Origin: Adiantum capillus-veneris
Lineage: Eukaryota > Streptophyta > Polypodiopsida > Polypodiales > Pteridaceae
Direction of reading: 5' to 3'
NCBI GenBank assembly: GCA_014529385.2
Contig: CM043968.1
Coordinates: 29,729,013 to 29,793,012 of the forward strand
DNA length: 64,000 bases
Below are positions 34,798-46,100 of the stretch, in pieces. Position numbers and translations under genes: made by a program. Under the pieces are notes generated by a model. The model was not told the origin of the DNA and made no database searches. It saw nothing but the letters and a program-made list of their open reading frames with translations. Numbering within the stretch: position 1 is the stretch's first letter; every line of letters starts with the position of its first letter.

Positions 34798-37700
34798 ATG
34801 AGTAGCGACGAGCATGTGGGACCGTCCAACCGAAACACCTATCTCTCAACGAGGGTCTTATGTCCTTGTAATCAATGCAAGCATGCTGTGCGACGGACAA
34901 GACGTGTTTCTTTGCAGCACGTTCACGAATTTGGCGAGTTCGATCTATCTATTATAGATCGAGTTGTTGCCAATTATAACTCGTCGGACTCTGACGCTGG
35001 CCAACAAGCAGCAATCTTGCAACCCAATAGACGTGTTCGCAGGCGCTTTGGTCAAGCAGCATATGTGAGGCCACAAGATGTAGCCTCTGATAGCTCGGGG
35101 GATGATCATGCAGAGCACATTCCCAACGAGGCAATGTTTGAGCCCGAGATTGATGAAATGATCGAGACGATCATGGATTCAGAAAGGCTTATCTATGATG
35201 ATATGAAAAGTGAAGCCGATACGCCATTGTATAATGGAGCACGTATGTCTAGATTGAAAGCACTCCTGGTTCTTCTCAACATGCAGGCAAAGTTTGGATG
35301 GAGTGACACTAGCGTCACAACGCTTTTCAGGTGATCTATTACAATTAGTTTACTTTAATAGAACTCTAAATGTACAATGATCTGATAGATTTTTACACGA
35401 CTGTATCATATTTTTATGTTGTGTAGATTGCTGAAAGAGCACATACTACCAGCTGACAATGTGATGCCAGATTCCCGAGATGAAGCAAGAAAGATTTTGC
35501 GAAACTTGGGGATGGATTACAATTCTATCCACGCTTGTCCTAATGACTGCATTCTTTTCAGAGGGGAATACACAGACATGGAGAAGTGTCCGAAATGTGA
35601 TTCCGAAAGATATCGAGTAGATATCCACGGGACAAAAATTCCACAAAAGGTTTTGCAACATTTTCCTCTGCTTCCTCGCATCAAGCATTTCTTCGAATGT
35701 AAGTCCATGTCCGCCCTAGCATCATGGCATGAGGAGAATAAATCTTCGGATGGTGTGCTACGAATTCCTGCAGATTGCGCAGCCTGGAAACATATAGATG
35801 GAACATGGTCGGATTTTGCCAGGGAAGCTCGAAATTTGCGCTTAGGCCTGGCTATGGATGGCATAAATCCATTTGGTCAAAGATCAACATCTTACAGTGT
35901 ATGGCCCGTTGTCATCGTCAACTACAACATTCCCCCGTGGTTGACTACGAAGAAGGGGCACCTATGGCTAAGCTTGATTGTGCCAGGGCGATATAAAGTG
36001 GGGAATATGGATGTGTATCTTCGTCCACTATTGGAAGAGCTACAACAATTGTGGATTGGCATAGAGGTGGTGGATATGAGCCGACACACAGGACGACGGA
36101 ATGCTTTGATCAGAGGCATTCTAATGTGGACCATGCATGACTATCCCGGGCTAACAGAATGCTCAGGTGATCTATTGACACTCCTCACTCAGACACTGTA
36201 AATATTGTTTTTTCCCATAGTTGATCTATTATCATGTGTATACATGCAGGGCTTCAAACAAGCGGATATAGAGCATGTGTCACATGTGGACCTAGATTGA
36301 ATGCACGTAGGGCACCCTCACTGAAGAAGCAAATCTATGAAGGTCATCAAGCGTATCTTCCAGAGAATCATGTGTTACGCGACGGCTTTTTGGGAAGAGA
36401 GCCACCAAGGATGTCTGCACAAGCATGGTTAGAGCAGAAGGAGATGTGCGATGACGGATTGCCTCTAGGGATGAAGAGACTATCTCTATGGTACGAGTTA
36501 CCATACTGGCCCCGACTCATGATCAATCACTTGCTCGATCCAATGCACATATTCAAGAATGTGGGTAATCTACTATGGGACCATTTGACCGGCAAGAAAG
36601 ATACTTTGGGAGCCAGAGTTGACCTTAGAAATGTGGATCGTATGGAGCAATATTGGCCGCAAACAGCGTCTGATGGATCGATAAAACTCCCTAAAGCACC
36701 ATGGATTTTCACAGGAGCCCAAGAACGCAAAGTAAAAGAGGCCATTCGATCTTTGCGGACCCCCACTGGAGTAATGCACTCGCTCCAAACGTGTTTTACT
36801 AAAGAAGGAAAGCTTACCGGTTTGAAGTCACACGATTGGCATAAAATGTGTCAGGTACGTTCATAGTGGTCTTTAATATCATTGCATAAAATGTGGACTT
36901 TAATATCATTGCTGCACATACTTTACAGTTTATTTTACCGGTTGCCATTGAGGGATGTTTGTCTCTCGACATCCGTAACACAATCTACAAACTTGCAAAG
37001 CTGGTGCAATGGATCTCACAAAAGGAGATCAACGAAGACTCCATACCATTCGCCAAACTAAATGCTGCGGAGCTTGTGTGCATGTTTGAGAAACATTTTC
37101 CTACTACAATGCTAACCATTCAGGTGCATCTTCTTGTTCACATAGTTGATGAGGTGGAAATAGCTGGCACAGTTCATTCCAGATGGATGTTCTTCTTAGA
37201 GCGTTTCATGAAAACGCTTAAGGGATATGTGCGTCAAAAGGCACGTCCGGAGGGTAGCATGGCAGAAGGTTGGTTGGTATCAGAGTCCCTAGTGTACATT
37301 GGAGAGTGGCTAGACGGATTTGATAAATCCCGGGACACGCTATGGCGAACCATAGATGATGAGCGCATATCTGGGATTGTCATGTGCAATCTCGGTGTTG
37401 AGAAGAAGATGACGGAAGATCTAGAGGCTAAAATCAACCGATTTTGCATGCTTCACAATCCAGTGATGCAAAAGTGGATTTCACAATATGAGGATGCAAA
37501 GCAAGAGCGACAAAGGGCACGAATCGAGTGGAGACGCGGAAGACGACCACCGATGCACTATCCAGCGGTTCTGGAGAGCCTACCAACCTTCATGAGCTTA
37601 AGATGGTTGCACAACCAATTGATAAGCGCACAACAATGCGGTGACGAAGTGACTGAAGAAGAGTGGGAGTACTCTTGGGGTTGTGCGACCAAGGTAAGTT

Positions 37701-38526
37701 TGCAATGTACAACTAGCAAGTGACTTTATTTATAAACGTTTGAACGGCCACTCATAATCTTTGTTCGTTGTAGTATAAGTCATACACAGCAGCATGGTGT
37801 AAAGGTCGACATTTTAGGGTGGAACAAATCGACAAAAAGCGTTTTACTCAAGATTGTGGAATCATGGCAAAATTTGAACAGTCTAGTCGACGACGTTCCT
37901 CTGATGCAGATCCTGTGGTGGCGGAACTCACTTACTTCGGCACGCTGCAAGAGATTTTGAGGATCGATTACAGAGGATTTTTTGTCGACTTGTTCGACTT
38001 GCAATGGTTCAAGATAATCATGGAGGGTCGCAACGCTACTGTGCGTAGAGGAGAGTCTGGTTTTCTTGAGGTGGATTCTACTAAGAAATGGACTGACCTA
38101 AGAGACACTTTCGTACTACCCGAGCATTGTGAACAAGTAAGTATGTAAATAGTTAACATCCCCCTTTTACAAGTTATGTGCTTGAAAGCTCTCATGTAAG
38201 TTATGTGGCTCTGGCAGGTAATATTTCATCCTACAAAGTCTACATCAAACTGGTGGTACGTCATAGAGGTAGCCCCTCGTAGTGCAAGGACGTATGAAGG
38301 CTACCATGTGCCAATCACAACGACATCAATGGAGGAGATCAGAGAAGATGCTCAATCAGAAGCCGCTGCGGTGGTGCCAGACGAGCATCAAGATGCTACT
38401 ACTCTATATGGGGTGCATGCAGAGGAGCTACAAAATGAAACAGAGGATATGTGTTTAAACGGAGAGCTCTATATAGATATAGGAAGTTATGCTGAGTTAT
38501 GCGAGGATGAGAGAGAGATCTCTTAA
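34798..38526 (+). CDS. TNP2-type CACTA transposase, six exons, open throughout
   Basis: Exons 34798-35330, 35427-36166, 36250-36854, 36929-37693, 37774-38136 and 38218-38526 are joined by GT-AG introns of about 74-96 bp with matching phases. They give about 1104 codons without a stop. The N-terminus has a Cys-rich segment (LCPCNQCKHA) typical of the transposase-associated domain. Exon 2 and exon 3 carry the catalytic Transposase_21 region (CPNDCILFRGEY, MKRLSLWYELPYWPRLMINHLLDPMHIFKNV). Exon 4 has the DUF4218-like segment (MLTIQVHLLVHIVDEVE...RWMFFLERFMKTLKGYVR). Exons 5-6 encode a C-terminal domain. The protein would cut and join CACTA ends in the nucleus. Further 5' exons cannot be excluded. 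Confidence 0.88.
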
Positions 38527-38798
38527 AGCCACAAATATTGTATTTGAACAATTTTGCTCCGTGTTGTAAAAGCTCTGGCTCTCTAAGTACCTTCCATGGT
38601 GTATAACGCTCTTTTCTACTCGCGCTCACATCTTTTGATTGAAAATTCTGAGTTTTCGACTTGCCTCTTCTATCACTCGATTCATTGCGTCATTGTATTT
38701 ATATGCGTCATTACGTCATTGTATTTAATGGTCTTTGCGTCATTGTCTACTCTATTCATTCAATATTAAGTTTAAATATTCGTGTGTTTAATGCAGGT

Positions 38799-40136
38799 AT
38801 GGATGATGAGGAGTTTCTTTCTTCTTTGTCACCGCAGCAGAGACAGTGGTACGTGGAGCGTCATCGCTCTGGCGCATCATCGCGCATTCCTACACCATCC
38901 GCATCTCCCTCTCTTTCGGAGCATTCGGCGCGCTCCGAAGCTTCGGCGTCGACGAGACGAGCTTCACACTCGTCTAGACACCGGCGCTCTAGTGGTGGCG
39001 GTGGCGGTTGTTGTGGGGATTCCGCCACCGATGCCTCCACACCGCCTCGTGTTCGACGAGGCTCTTTACCCTCCCCTTCTTTGCCCGCCCCCACACCAGC
39101 CACAGCATCGCCATCTACGCCAGGTTTTGCACGGCTGACATTCCTAGAAGCTACACACCTCTACCTACTCCGCCAGGAGCCACCCCACTCGACACTCCTC
39201 GCTTCGGGGCCCAGACGCCGGTGGAGACACCTGACGTCCGTACCCCCATCGACACGCCGCTAGAGATCCCTGCCGGGACACCCAGGTTCACGCGTCACCA
39301 GCCAGAGGGCTTGCCTTACTCCGTCGACATCAGCGGCGGCATCATCATGGATGATGACGGCAAGAGGGTGATCTCGCGCATGCGTGGTCTTTGCTCTCAG
39401 CTGTTTAGACACTACATACTAAACAAATGGAGTGAAGTACCAAGTGATTTAAAAAACAGAGTCATCAGCATACTTCATGATGAGTTTCCCGTTCCAACAT
39501 GGGATCAGCGCTTCAATGAAGACCTGATGAAGATTCGAATGCGCGAATACTGCAAACACAAGCGTTCCGAAGTGCAAAAAGCAATCAAGAATGGGTGGAA
39601 TAGGCCAGATTGGCTGGCTAAAGAAGATTGGAAGAATGCGAAGAAAGCAGCGCGCGAGAATCCCGACAAGTGGAAGCAACAAAAGGATGCAGCCAGAGCG
39701 CGAGTAGAGGCAGGGAGCTCGCACCACTTGGGGAGCGGTGGATGGGCATCATTTGAGGCCGATTTTGTAAGTCTTTTCACATTGCTCTTTATGCATGTTC
39801 GATAGTTTAGGGTTTATGAGTTTTTTAGTTCTAACATAATGAAATCTTTGTATGTTTTGACAGTGGTCGATGACAGGACGTGATCCCACACCGTACGAGC
39901 GCGAGTACGCAGGCAGGAAGGGCTTAAACGCCCTTATGGACATTCTCAGTTCTCGCGGCGGCATGGTTAGTATTAGGGTTTACTCTTTTTTATTTTTTGT
40001 ATTGTTTTATAAATGTCGTTATATGTTTATACTTACTGAAAGCTGTCTTATTGTCTTTTTTTGCATAATCCGACAGATACGCCGCTTGGACGCGATGAGA
40101 CGTCTGACTAGACGACGTCAGTTTAGCCGTAGCTAG
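38799..40136 (+). CDS. TNP1-like (Transposase_24 type) accessory protein, possible frameshift
   Basis: The start is ATG at 38799 (MDDEEFLSSLSPQQRQWYVE). A Ser/Pro/Arg-rich N-terminal half follows, then a conserved domain with RMRGLCSQLFRHY, RMREYCKHKRSEVQ, NRPDWLAKEDWKNAKKAA and SSHHLGSGGWASFEADF. Introns 39767-39863 and 39964-40076 have GT-AG ends and lead to a last exon ending in a basic tail (RRLTRRRQFSRS) at TAG 40134-40136. The N-terminal part and the conserved domain lie in different frames, which overlap at about 39008-39263. There is therefore either a one-base frameshift near 39120-39150 or an unrecognised splice. It would bind the subterminal repeats by analogy with TNP1. Confidence 0.72.
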
Positions 40137-40475
40137 ATAGCATTAGTTTAGGGTTTCTCATAGCTTATGTATCATGAGACGGATTTTATACGTCTTTTTG
40201 AACCATGTATATTATTACATTTGTCACCGCAGTTCCTTTTGCCAATCAATTCTTTATGCCTATGATGTTGTACAATTGTCATTATTACATTTGCCAATCA
40301 ATTCATTTTGCCTATGATGTGTACAATTGTCAATTTTGCAAACAATGCGTCTTGTGGGTGACTATTTTGGGTCTATTATCTACCTTTGCACTTTTTTAAA
40401 AAAGTGAATCAAGTACAATATGGTTGATGGGTGGTAGGGCATTCAATGCCCTGCCACCAAAAAAATATTCTCTCG

Positions 40476-40711
40476 GGCGTCGCTATGAGCGTCGCTATTT
40501 ATGGCTTTGTAGCGTCGCTATGAGCGTCGCTATAGTCTTCTGTGTAAACGTCGCTATAGGCATCGCTATATGCGTCGCTATATAGCGACGCATATAGCGA
40601 CTCCTATAGCAACGCTCTCGTAGCGACGCTCGTAGCGACGGTTTTAGCGACGCCGGGGGTTATAAAAACCCAATGTATTTCCGTCGCTAACAGCGTCACA
40701 AGAGCACACAA
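40476..40711. repeat. 3' subterminal repeat array of CACTA-2 with a 38-bp perfect palindrome
   Basis: About eleven exact GTCGCTA or TAGCGAC cores plus variants lie within 235 bp, mostly direct in the left half and inverted in the right half. The centre, 40563-40600, is a perfect palindrome of 19 bp per arm reading TCGCTATATGCGTCGCTAT and its complement. Confidence 0.9.
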
Positions 40712-40723
40712 CCTCTTGTAGTG
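40712..40723 (-). repeat. 3' terminal inverted repeat of CACTA-2
   Basis: CCTCTTGTAGTG, the exact inverse of 33033-33044, followed by the TAT target duplication. Confidence 0.95.
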
Positions 40724-40726
40724 TAT

Positions 40727-41619
40727 GCACAAGCTGCAACCTGCATGTTGCCCTAACTAAACCATCCTTTGGAAACTTAGAACGTTGCATTTTACCCAAA
40801 ATACAGCCTTCACAAACATGTTTGACAGGTGCTGCAAGAGGTGGCAAAGAAGCAACCATATCAGATTTCTGCAAACACAGCAAAATTCAGATGCCCAAAA
40901 CGTGTATGCCAAAGTTTTGCATCTAAAATAGCCCTTGAATCTGCAACTGCATTTGCAAAATTTGGTCCACACTTGTCATGCAAAGTGAGCTTATACATCC
41001 CACGGCACAAAAGACAAGATGCAACAATTTCATCACCAAAACTGAGATCATGAACTGTACATCTATCATCCGCAAATTTGACTACAAGTCCAAGTCTAGA
41101 AAGTGCAGATACAGACAAAAGACTTTTCTTGATCCCAGGTACATAAAGTGCATGAACAAGTGTGAAAGAACTGCCATTTGTAGCAGTAAGCACAATCTTT
41201 CCAACTCCCTGAACCGGATAAGAGGTATTGTTGGCACAAGTGACTGAATTCCCATGATGGACAGACTCAAGAGGGGTGAACAATTCACGATGTGAGGTAA
41301 TGTGCTTTGTAGCACCATTGTCAAAATACCACACATGTGAATCTGCAGCAACTGACAAGCATGCATCATGGACAACAGGATTGTAAGTGCACTCTGCACT
41401 AAAAGCCCATTCTGCATCAACATCAGCAACACAGTCTCCTTTCACAGAAGACTGAACAATGGTTGCATTTATAGTGGAACCAGCATTTGCATTGGAACCA
41501 CCCTCTTTCTTCTTAGCCTCTTTGGCCTTCAACTTAGGACACTGCTTGATCAAGTGATGATTAGCTTTACAATAATAGCAACGCATCTTCTTTTTGCCCT
41601 TGTCACCAGAATTTCCAGA
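40727..41619 (-). pseudogene. copia-2 polyprotein: integrase zinc region, protease, knuckle
   Basis: From 41586 down the minus strand one frame of 241 codons covers a CCHC knuckle (CYYCKANHHLIKQC), a Lys-rich stretch, protease (WYFDNGATKHIT, where copia-1 has DSGA) and GAG-pre-integrase (AKLWHTRFGHLNF). After a frameshift it continues into CEGCILGKMQRSKF and reaches the CACTA-2 junction. The upper end is cut by the gag-pro element at 41619. Confidence 0.88.
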
Positions 41620-41912
41620 TGTTAACCCTCACGGCACACGGACACCCATCACCTACGATGGACGCGTATTATGTATTTGGTAGAGTCAGGTACCGGGCTT
41701 GTCGGACCAATAGGGAAAGGTAGAGTGATCGCCGATGAGAGGCGCACTTTAACTTGGACATTCAAGGGATTAGTTGGTTAAGCATGGGCGCCCAAGTGTG
41801 AATGGGGTGAGCTCCTATAAAAGCCAACTAAACCTAATTTTTACTCATTCTCTCATTTGTGCAATTGAAGAGTGCTCTTGCTCCATCTCCATCTTCTTCT
41901 TCTTCACCTCCT

Positions 41913-41945
<33 letters not shown>

Positions 41946-42195
41946 GAGAGTGTGTGTGCGATCGAGCATTACGAAGGCACGACGGCGGCGAAGCGGTTGA
42001 GCGCGGCACGACTGCAGCTTCTTGTTCATCGCTGCGAGGAATCCACCACGAAGGCGAGCGTAGAGCGGTGAGTGACACACCCTTTGTTTTCTTGAGCTTG
42101 CTAGTTTAGGCTTGTTGTGTGCTTGGAGCCGTTTGTGGCTCGCATACGGTGTATTGGCAAGTCCCTTGCTTCGACAGTGCGGCAAGGAGCGCACA
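41620..42195 (+). repeat. 5' LTR of the gag-pro element
   Basis: 576 bp. It contains a short (GT)n(GA)n tract at about 41915-41945 and CTATAAAAGCC near 41815, a plausible TATA box. Confidence 0.93.
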
Positions 42196-42199
42196 TTTT

Positions 42200-42217
42200 T
42201 GGCGCCGCTGCCGGGGA
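42200..42217 (+). other. Primer binding site of the gag-pro element (Asp tRNA)
   Basis: TGGCGCCGCTGCCGGGGA lies five bases after the LTR. It fits the complement of the plant Asp-tRNA 3' end with one mismatch, the site used by Athila/Tat-like gypsy elements. Confidence 0.8.
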
Positions 42218-42299
42218 TATGCCCTACACTAAGCTCGGTTAGCACTTTACGCTTCCTTGTGGTGCAATTTGTATCATAGGAAAGGCAGGGAAGGAGTGT

Positions 42300-42565
42300 G
42301 TGGAGATTTCTGTTTTTTGCGTTTTCTGCAATTGCTGTCAAGTTCCAATTTCTGCTATTGTCTGCGTTTTTCAATTTCTGCAATTTCTGCGTTTTCAAGT
42401 TCGGCGTTTTCAATTTCTGCAATTTTCCGCATTTCTGTCAATTTTCTGCAATTTCTGCGTTTTTTCTGTCAATTTTCTGCAATTTCTGCGTTTTTTCTGC
42501 ATTTTCTGCATATCTGCGTTTTTCCTGCATTTTTTTCAATTTCTGCATTTTTTTGTAGCAAAAAA
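42300..42565. repeat. Minisatellite in the leader (TTTCTGCAATTTCTGCGT units)
   Basis: A pyrimidine-rich array of TTTCTGCAA and TTTCTGCGTTT variants, about 20 units over 260 bp. The Phe-rich frames here simply read this repeat. A second short array of CCCAAG/CCCAGG hexamers lies at about 42735-42763. Confidence 0.85.
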
Positions 42566-43145
42566 AAAGTTTTCCGAGTAAAAAATAAAAAAATAATAAA
42601 AAATTTAAAAGGAAAAAAATTTCGGAAATTAAAAACGCGAGCGAGTGGGTGGCGATATTTTTCGAAAATAAAAAACGTGACTCTTAAAACGTATGGGTTG
42701 GTTTGTATAAAAGATAGATCGGGATCGTTTTCCCAAGCCCAAGCCCAAGCCCAGGCCCAGGCCTCAGTCCTCAGTCTTATGATATATACTAGACTCACTC
42801 TTATATATATACCTTACTCCCTCAAGAGAGAATGAGAGCATGTGGGACAAGTCCTCCACTCTCCTCCTTTCTCTTCCCACTTGCACCCTTAGACTTTCTA
42901 GTTTGGGCCTAGTTCCCTACTGGAAATTGACAGTTTTAGGGATTCCGAGGGCATAGAGTGACCAAACGGAGGGCTGTAAAGCACGGCACGACCCTCTGAC
43001 CGATACGCTCGTTTTGAGCTATCACACGGCCCATTCCACGACACGCTCTAAAAAATCTAGCAAAAAAACAAACAAAAAACACGCTAAAAACTAGTCACAA
43101 GGCCTCCTAGAGCAGCTTTTTGACACCTTAGGGTATCAAAAGCAC

Positions 43146-46100
43146 ATGCACTTACGCTCTGGGCGGGTGCTAGAACACGAGCATATTGAGGGTGCCTCTG
43201 TTCATACGGACACCCATTACCCATCCACGATAAGCTCTAGACCCTCAGCGGGGACACAAGGTAGCACCACCCAAGACCCTAAAATAGCCGCTAGTGATTC
43301 CTCCTCCGACTCAGAAGTCATGGAAGCATACCCTACCCAAAACACTGAGAGAGAAGGCCATGCACCTCCCGAAGCTCCACAGCCTAGTACTATTATGTTT
43401 AGCCGTTTCATGGAAACATTAGGTAGAGCTACTCGCTCGGAACCTGATGCAAATGAAGCACGCGAAGGGGGTGGGGAAGTGGAATCTCCTTTCACATCGC
43501 ACGTGGACCCCACACCCCCAAAGAGTGTCCATGTGGATATCCTACCAACTTCTTACCAAGAAGGCCCTGTTGAGCTGCCTCCTTCAGAAGTTCCCTCTAG
43601 AGTACCGTTGGTGACAAGTAAAACCACGGGGAGCAACATTGCTTCTACCTCACAAGAAACCATTAACACGTCGACTCTAGAAGGATTGTTCATTAATGAT
43701 CATTGGACATATGACCTCCACACTGAGGTGTTGACGGATCTACACTCTGGCCACGCCTACCATGTAGGATGGATAGAGATTGTACAATCCACCTCTAGTG
43801 CCACGAGCATCGAAGATCAACAGAAAATGATCTGTAATGTTATCCATGGCATTATTCAATCCGAAAGGCAAAACCGAGGGGTAAATATACTCTCAACTGG
43901 CCCCATGAGATTTCTGGATACGAGCAAGGCTCAACAGCCTACTCTATCACAAATGGAGACTCCTCTAATGAGCCCCATGGACCCATCTTACGTCATTTCA
44001 CCTGGGGTCTCTATGCAATCTGAGCCTCCGAGCGAAAACTTTAGCTTCCCTAACTTGGCTCAACCCTCTATCAAGGAAAACACAGTGCTCACTCCGGGGA
44101 TAAGCCTGACAGAGAATGTACCGATGACATCTACGGTTAGCGCAGTGCCACTACCTAGTGTCGTAGTACCTAATATGGGGCCTCGACCATATGTGCCTCT
44201 AGCCCCTTATGCACACATGGCCCCCACACCTCCAATTGTACCACTTGCTTATGCTCCTCGAGTGCCGCTCCCTAGCTCTTATCTGAGTGGACCTATGCCC
44301 GGTTATGTTCCATATCCTGCATCATCCACACATATGCCAAGACCGGTACCCGTTCCTCTCCCACATATGATTCCAAGAGTACCTCCACCGGCCCTGCCTC
44401 CTCACATAGGTGACTTGGCAGCGTTTGCTCAAACCATAGGTCGATCTATTGCGGAAAATATGCATCATGCATCTGATAGAGAGCCTAGAAGTAAGGCAGT
44501 ACAAATTGCCAAACTCACGCAAAAATTCAATGGGGACGAAGATGCTAGAAAACACATTGAAGTGTTTGAACAAGTATGTGATTCCTTAGGGGAACGCAAC
44601 GAACTACATAAGTGCAATGCCTTAAGCTTGACATTAAGTGGGAAGGCTGGAGATTGGTATAGGACCCTAAGGGTGGACGAGAAAACAATCTACCCTACCC
44701 TTCGAAGGTTGTTTCTAAAGGAGTACATACGAGAAGGTGTGCTTTGGGGTGTAGCATCTCAGCTACAGAAGGCCGAACGTAAGGAAGGAGAGTCAGTAAG
44801 GGACTTCATTAGTCGTCTAAAGCACTTAAACTCTCGCTGCCCTGTAAATGAGCGCTTCAACAATAACCAACTGCTTGATCGATTCATTCGAGGGTTGAGG
44901 AATGAAGGAATCTATAATGGACTAGTGATTAGAGGTATCACAACCTGGGAAGATGTCACTGCCAATGCAATCCAATTAGAGGACAACTTGATGATAGCAG
45001 GCATGAGGGTGTCTACTGACACGAGATCCACTAGCTCACAAGCCATTGAGTATGAACCCATGACTGCAAAGCCCATTGCCAATGAGCCAAAGGTATTTGA
45101 GACATTCTTGACAGACCTCACCAAGGCAATCCAAGAGTCTCTTAAGGATAATCGACCCCCTCAAAATAGTCACATGTATCCAAGAAGGGAGCAACAATAG
45201 TGTTCCATTTGCTTAGGTCCACATAGCACTAGTGAGTGCCCTACGTTTAGAGTAAAATTTAATGGAACTTGCAACGCATGTGGTAGGTATGGTCACCAAG
45301 CTAAGGATTGTTTAATGATCAAACGTATGATGGCAAATAGACCACCTGTAGCTTGGACGGATGCGCCTCGAGCTCCTGTATTGATGCCTACTCCACCCGT
45401 TGAGCAACTACCGCAACACATGGTCCCTAGATCTCAAAATGTTGTACAAGCTACACCGCTACCACCTCCTGTGCTAGGACCGCAGCCCCCGCATCCAAGA
45501 GTCGCCCCTATGAACCAAGTGGGTTGCGAGCCATCAAATGCTTATGCAGATGGCTGTGAGGAGGAAATAGACACTAGTATTGCCTACGGACTTGATACAT
45601 TGGAAGAGTGTCCTATATACTACATGGAAGATTGTTGGGGACAAGTCAAGCCGGTTTATCAAGCTGCTGCTCTCGCATCCAGAGGTCAAAATATCAACAC
45701 CCAGGCTAGAAGGCCACCTCTTCAATGCTACGAGTGTGGTGGACCACATCGAGTAGCGGAGTGCCCTATTAGGCTGCAAAAGAATGCTGCACAGATGCAA
45801 GTGAATCAAGGGAGCACGTCTGCAATGCCAATACTCACATGTAATCGTTGTGGCATAGATCACTTGATTGCCCAATGCCCCTATAACCCAAATGCACCTA
45901 AAATCACACCCCTGAATTTGGTCGAAATTGCTACTGTGACATCACCAATACCACCCGTCGCACCCGCTTATGCGATTACACGGTCCATGCTTCAAGGGCC
46001 AGGACATATCCTCGAAGAGAGAGATACCATTTCAGTTATCCAAGCAAAGAAAAAGAAGACACGAAGGAAGAAGTCGCAGAATACGGAAAATTCAAAGCCA

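Larger units (their letters stand above)
33033..40723 (+). mobile_element. Complete CACTA (En/Spm) transposon CACTA-2, possibly autonomous
   Basis: The ends are perfect 12-bp inverted repeats (CACTACAAGAGG...CCTCTTGTAGTG) with a TAT target duplication at 33030-33032 and 40724-40726. Both subterminal zones are packed with GTCGCTA/TAGCGAC cores in both orientations, the kind of array bound by CACTA accessory proteins. Inside are a TNP2-type transposase gene of six open exons and a TNP1-like gene. The target is the integrase region of copia-2, which breaks after the codons for LQLVH. Confidence 0.96.

Noticed and set aside
42257-42835. 192-codon Phe/Ser/Ala-rich frame
   Set aside because: It reads a TTTCTGCAA minisatellite in the leader of the gag-pro element; three frames give similar text, as expected for a repeat.
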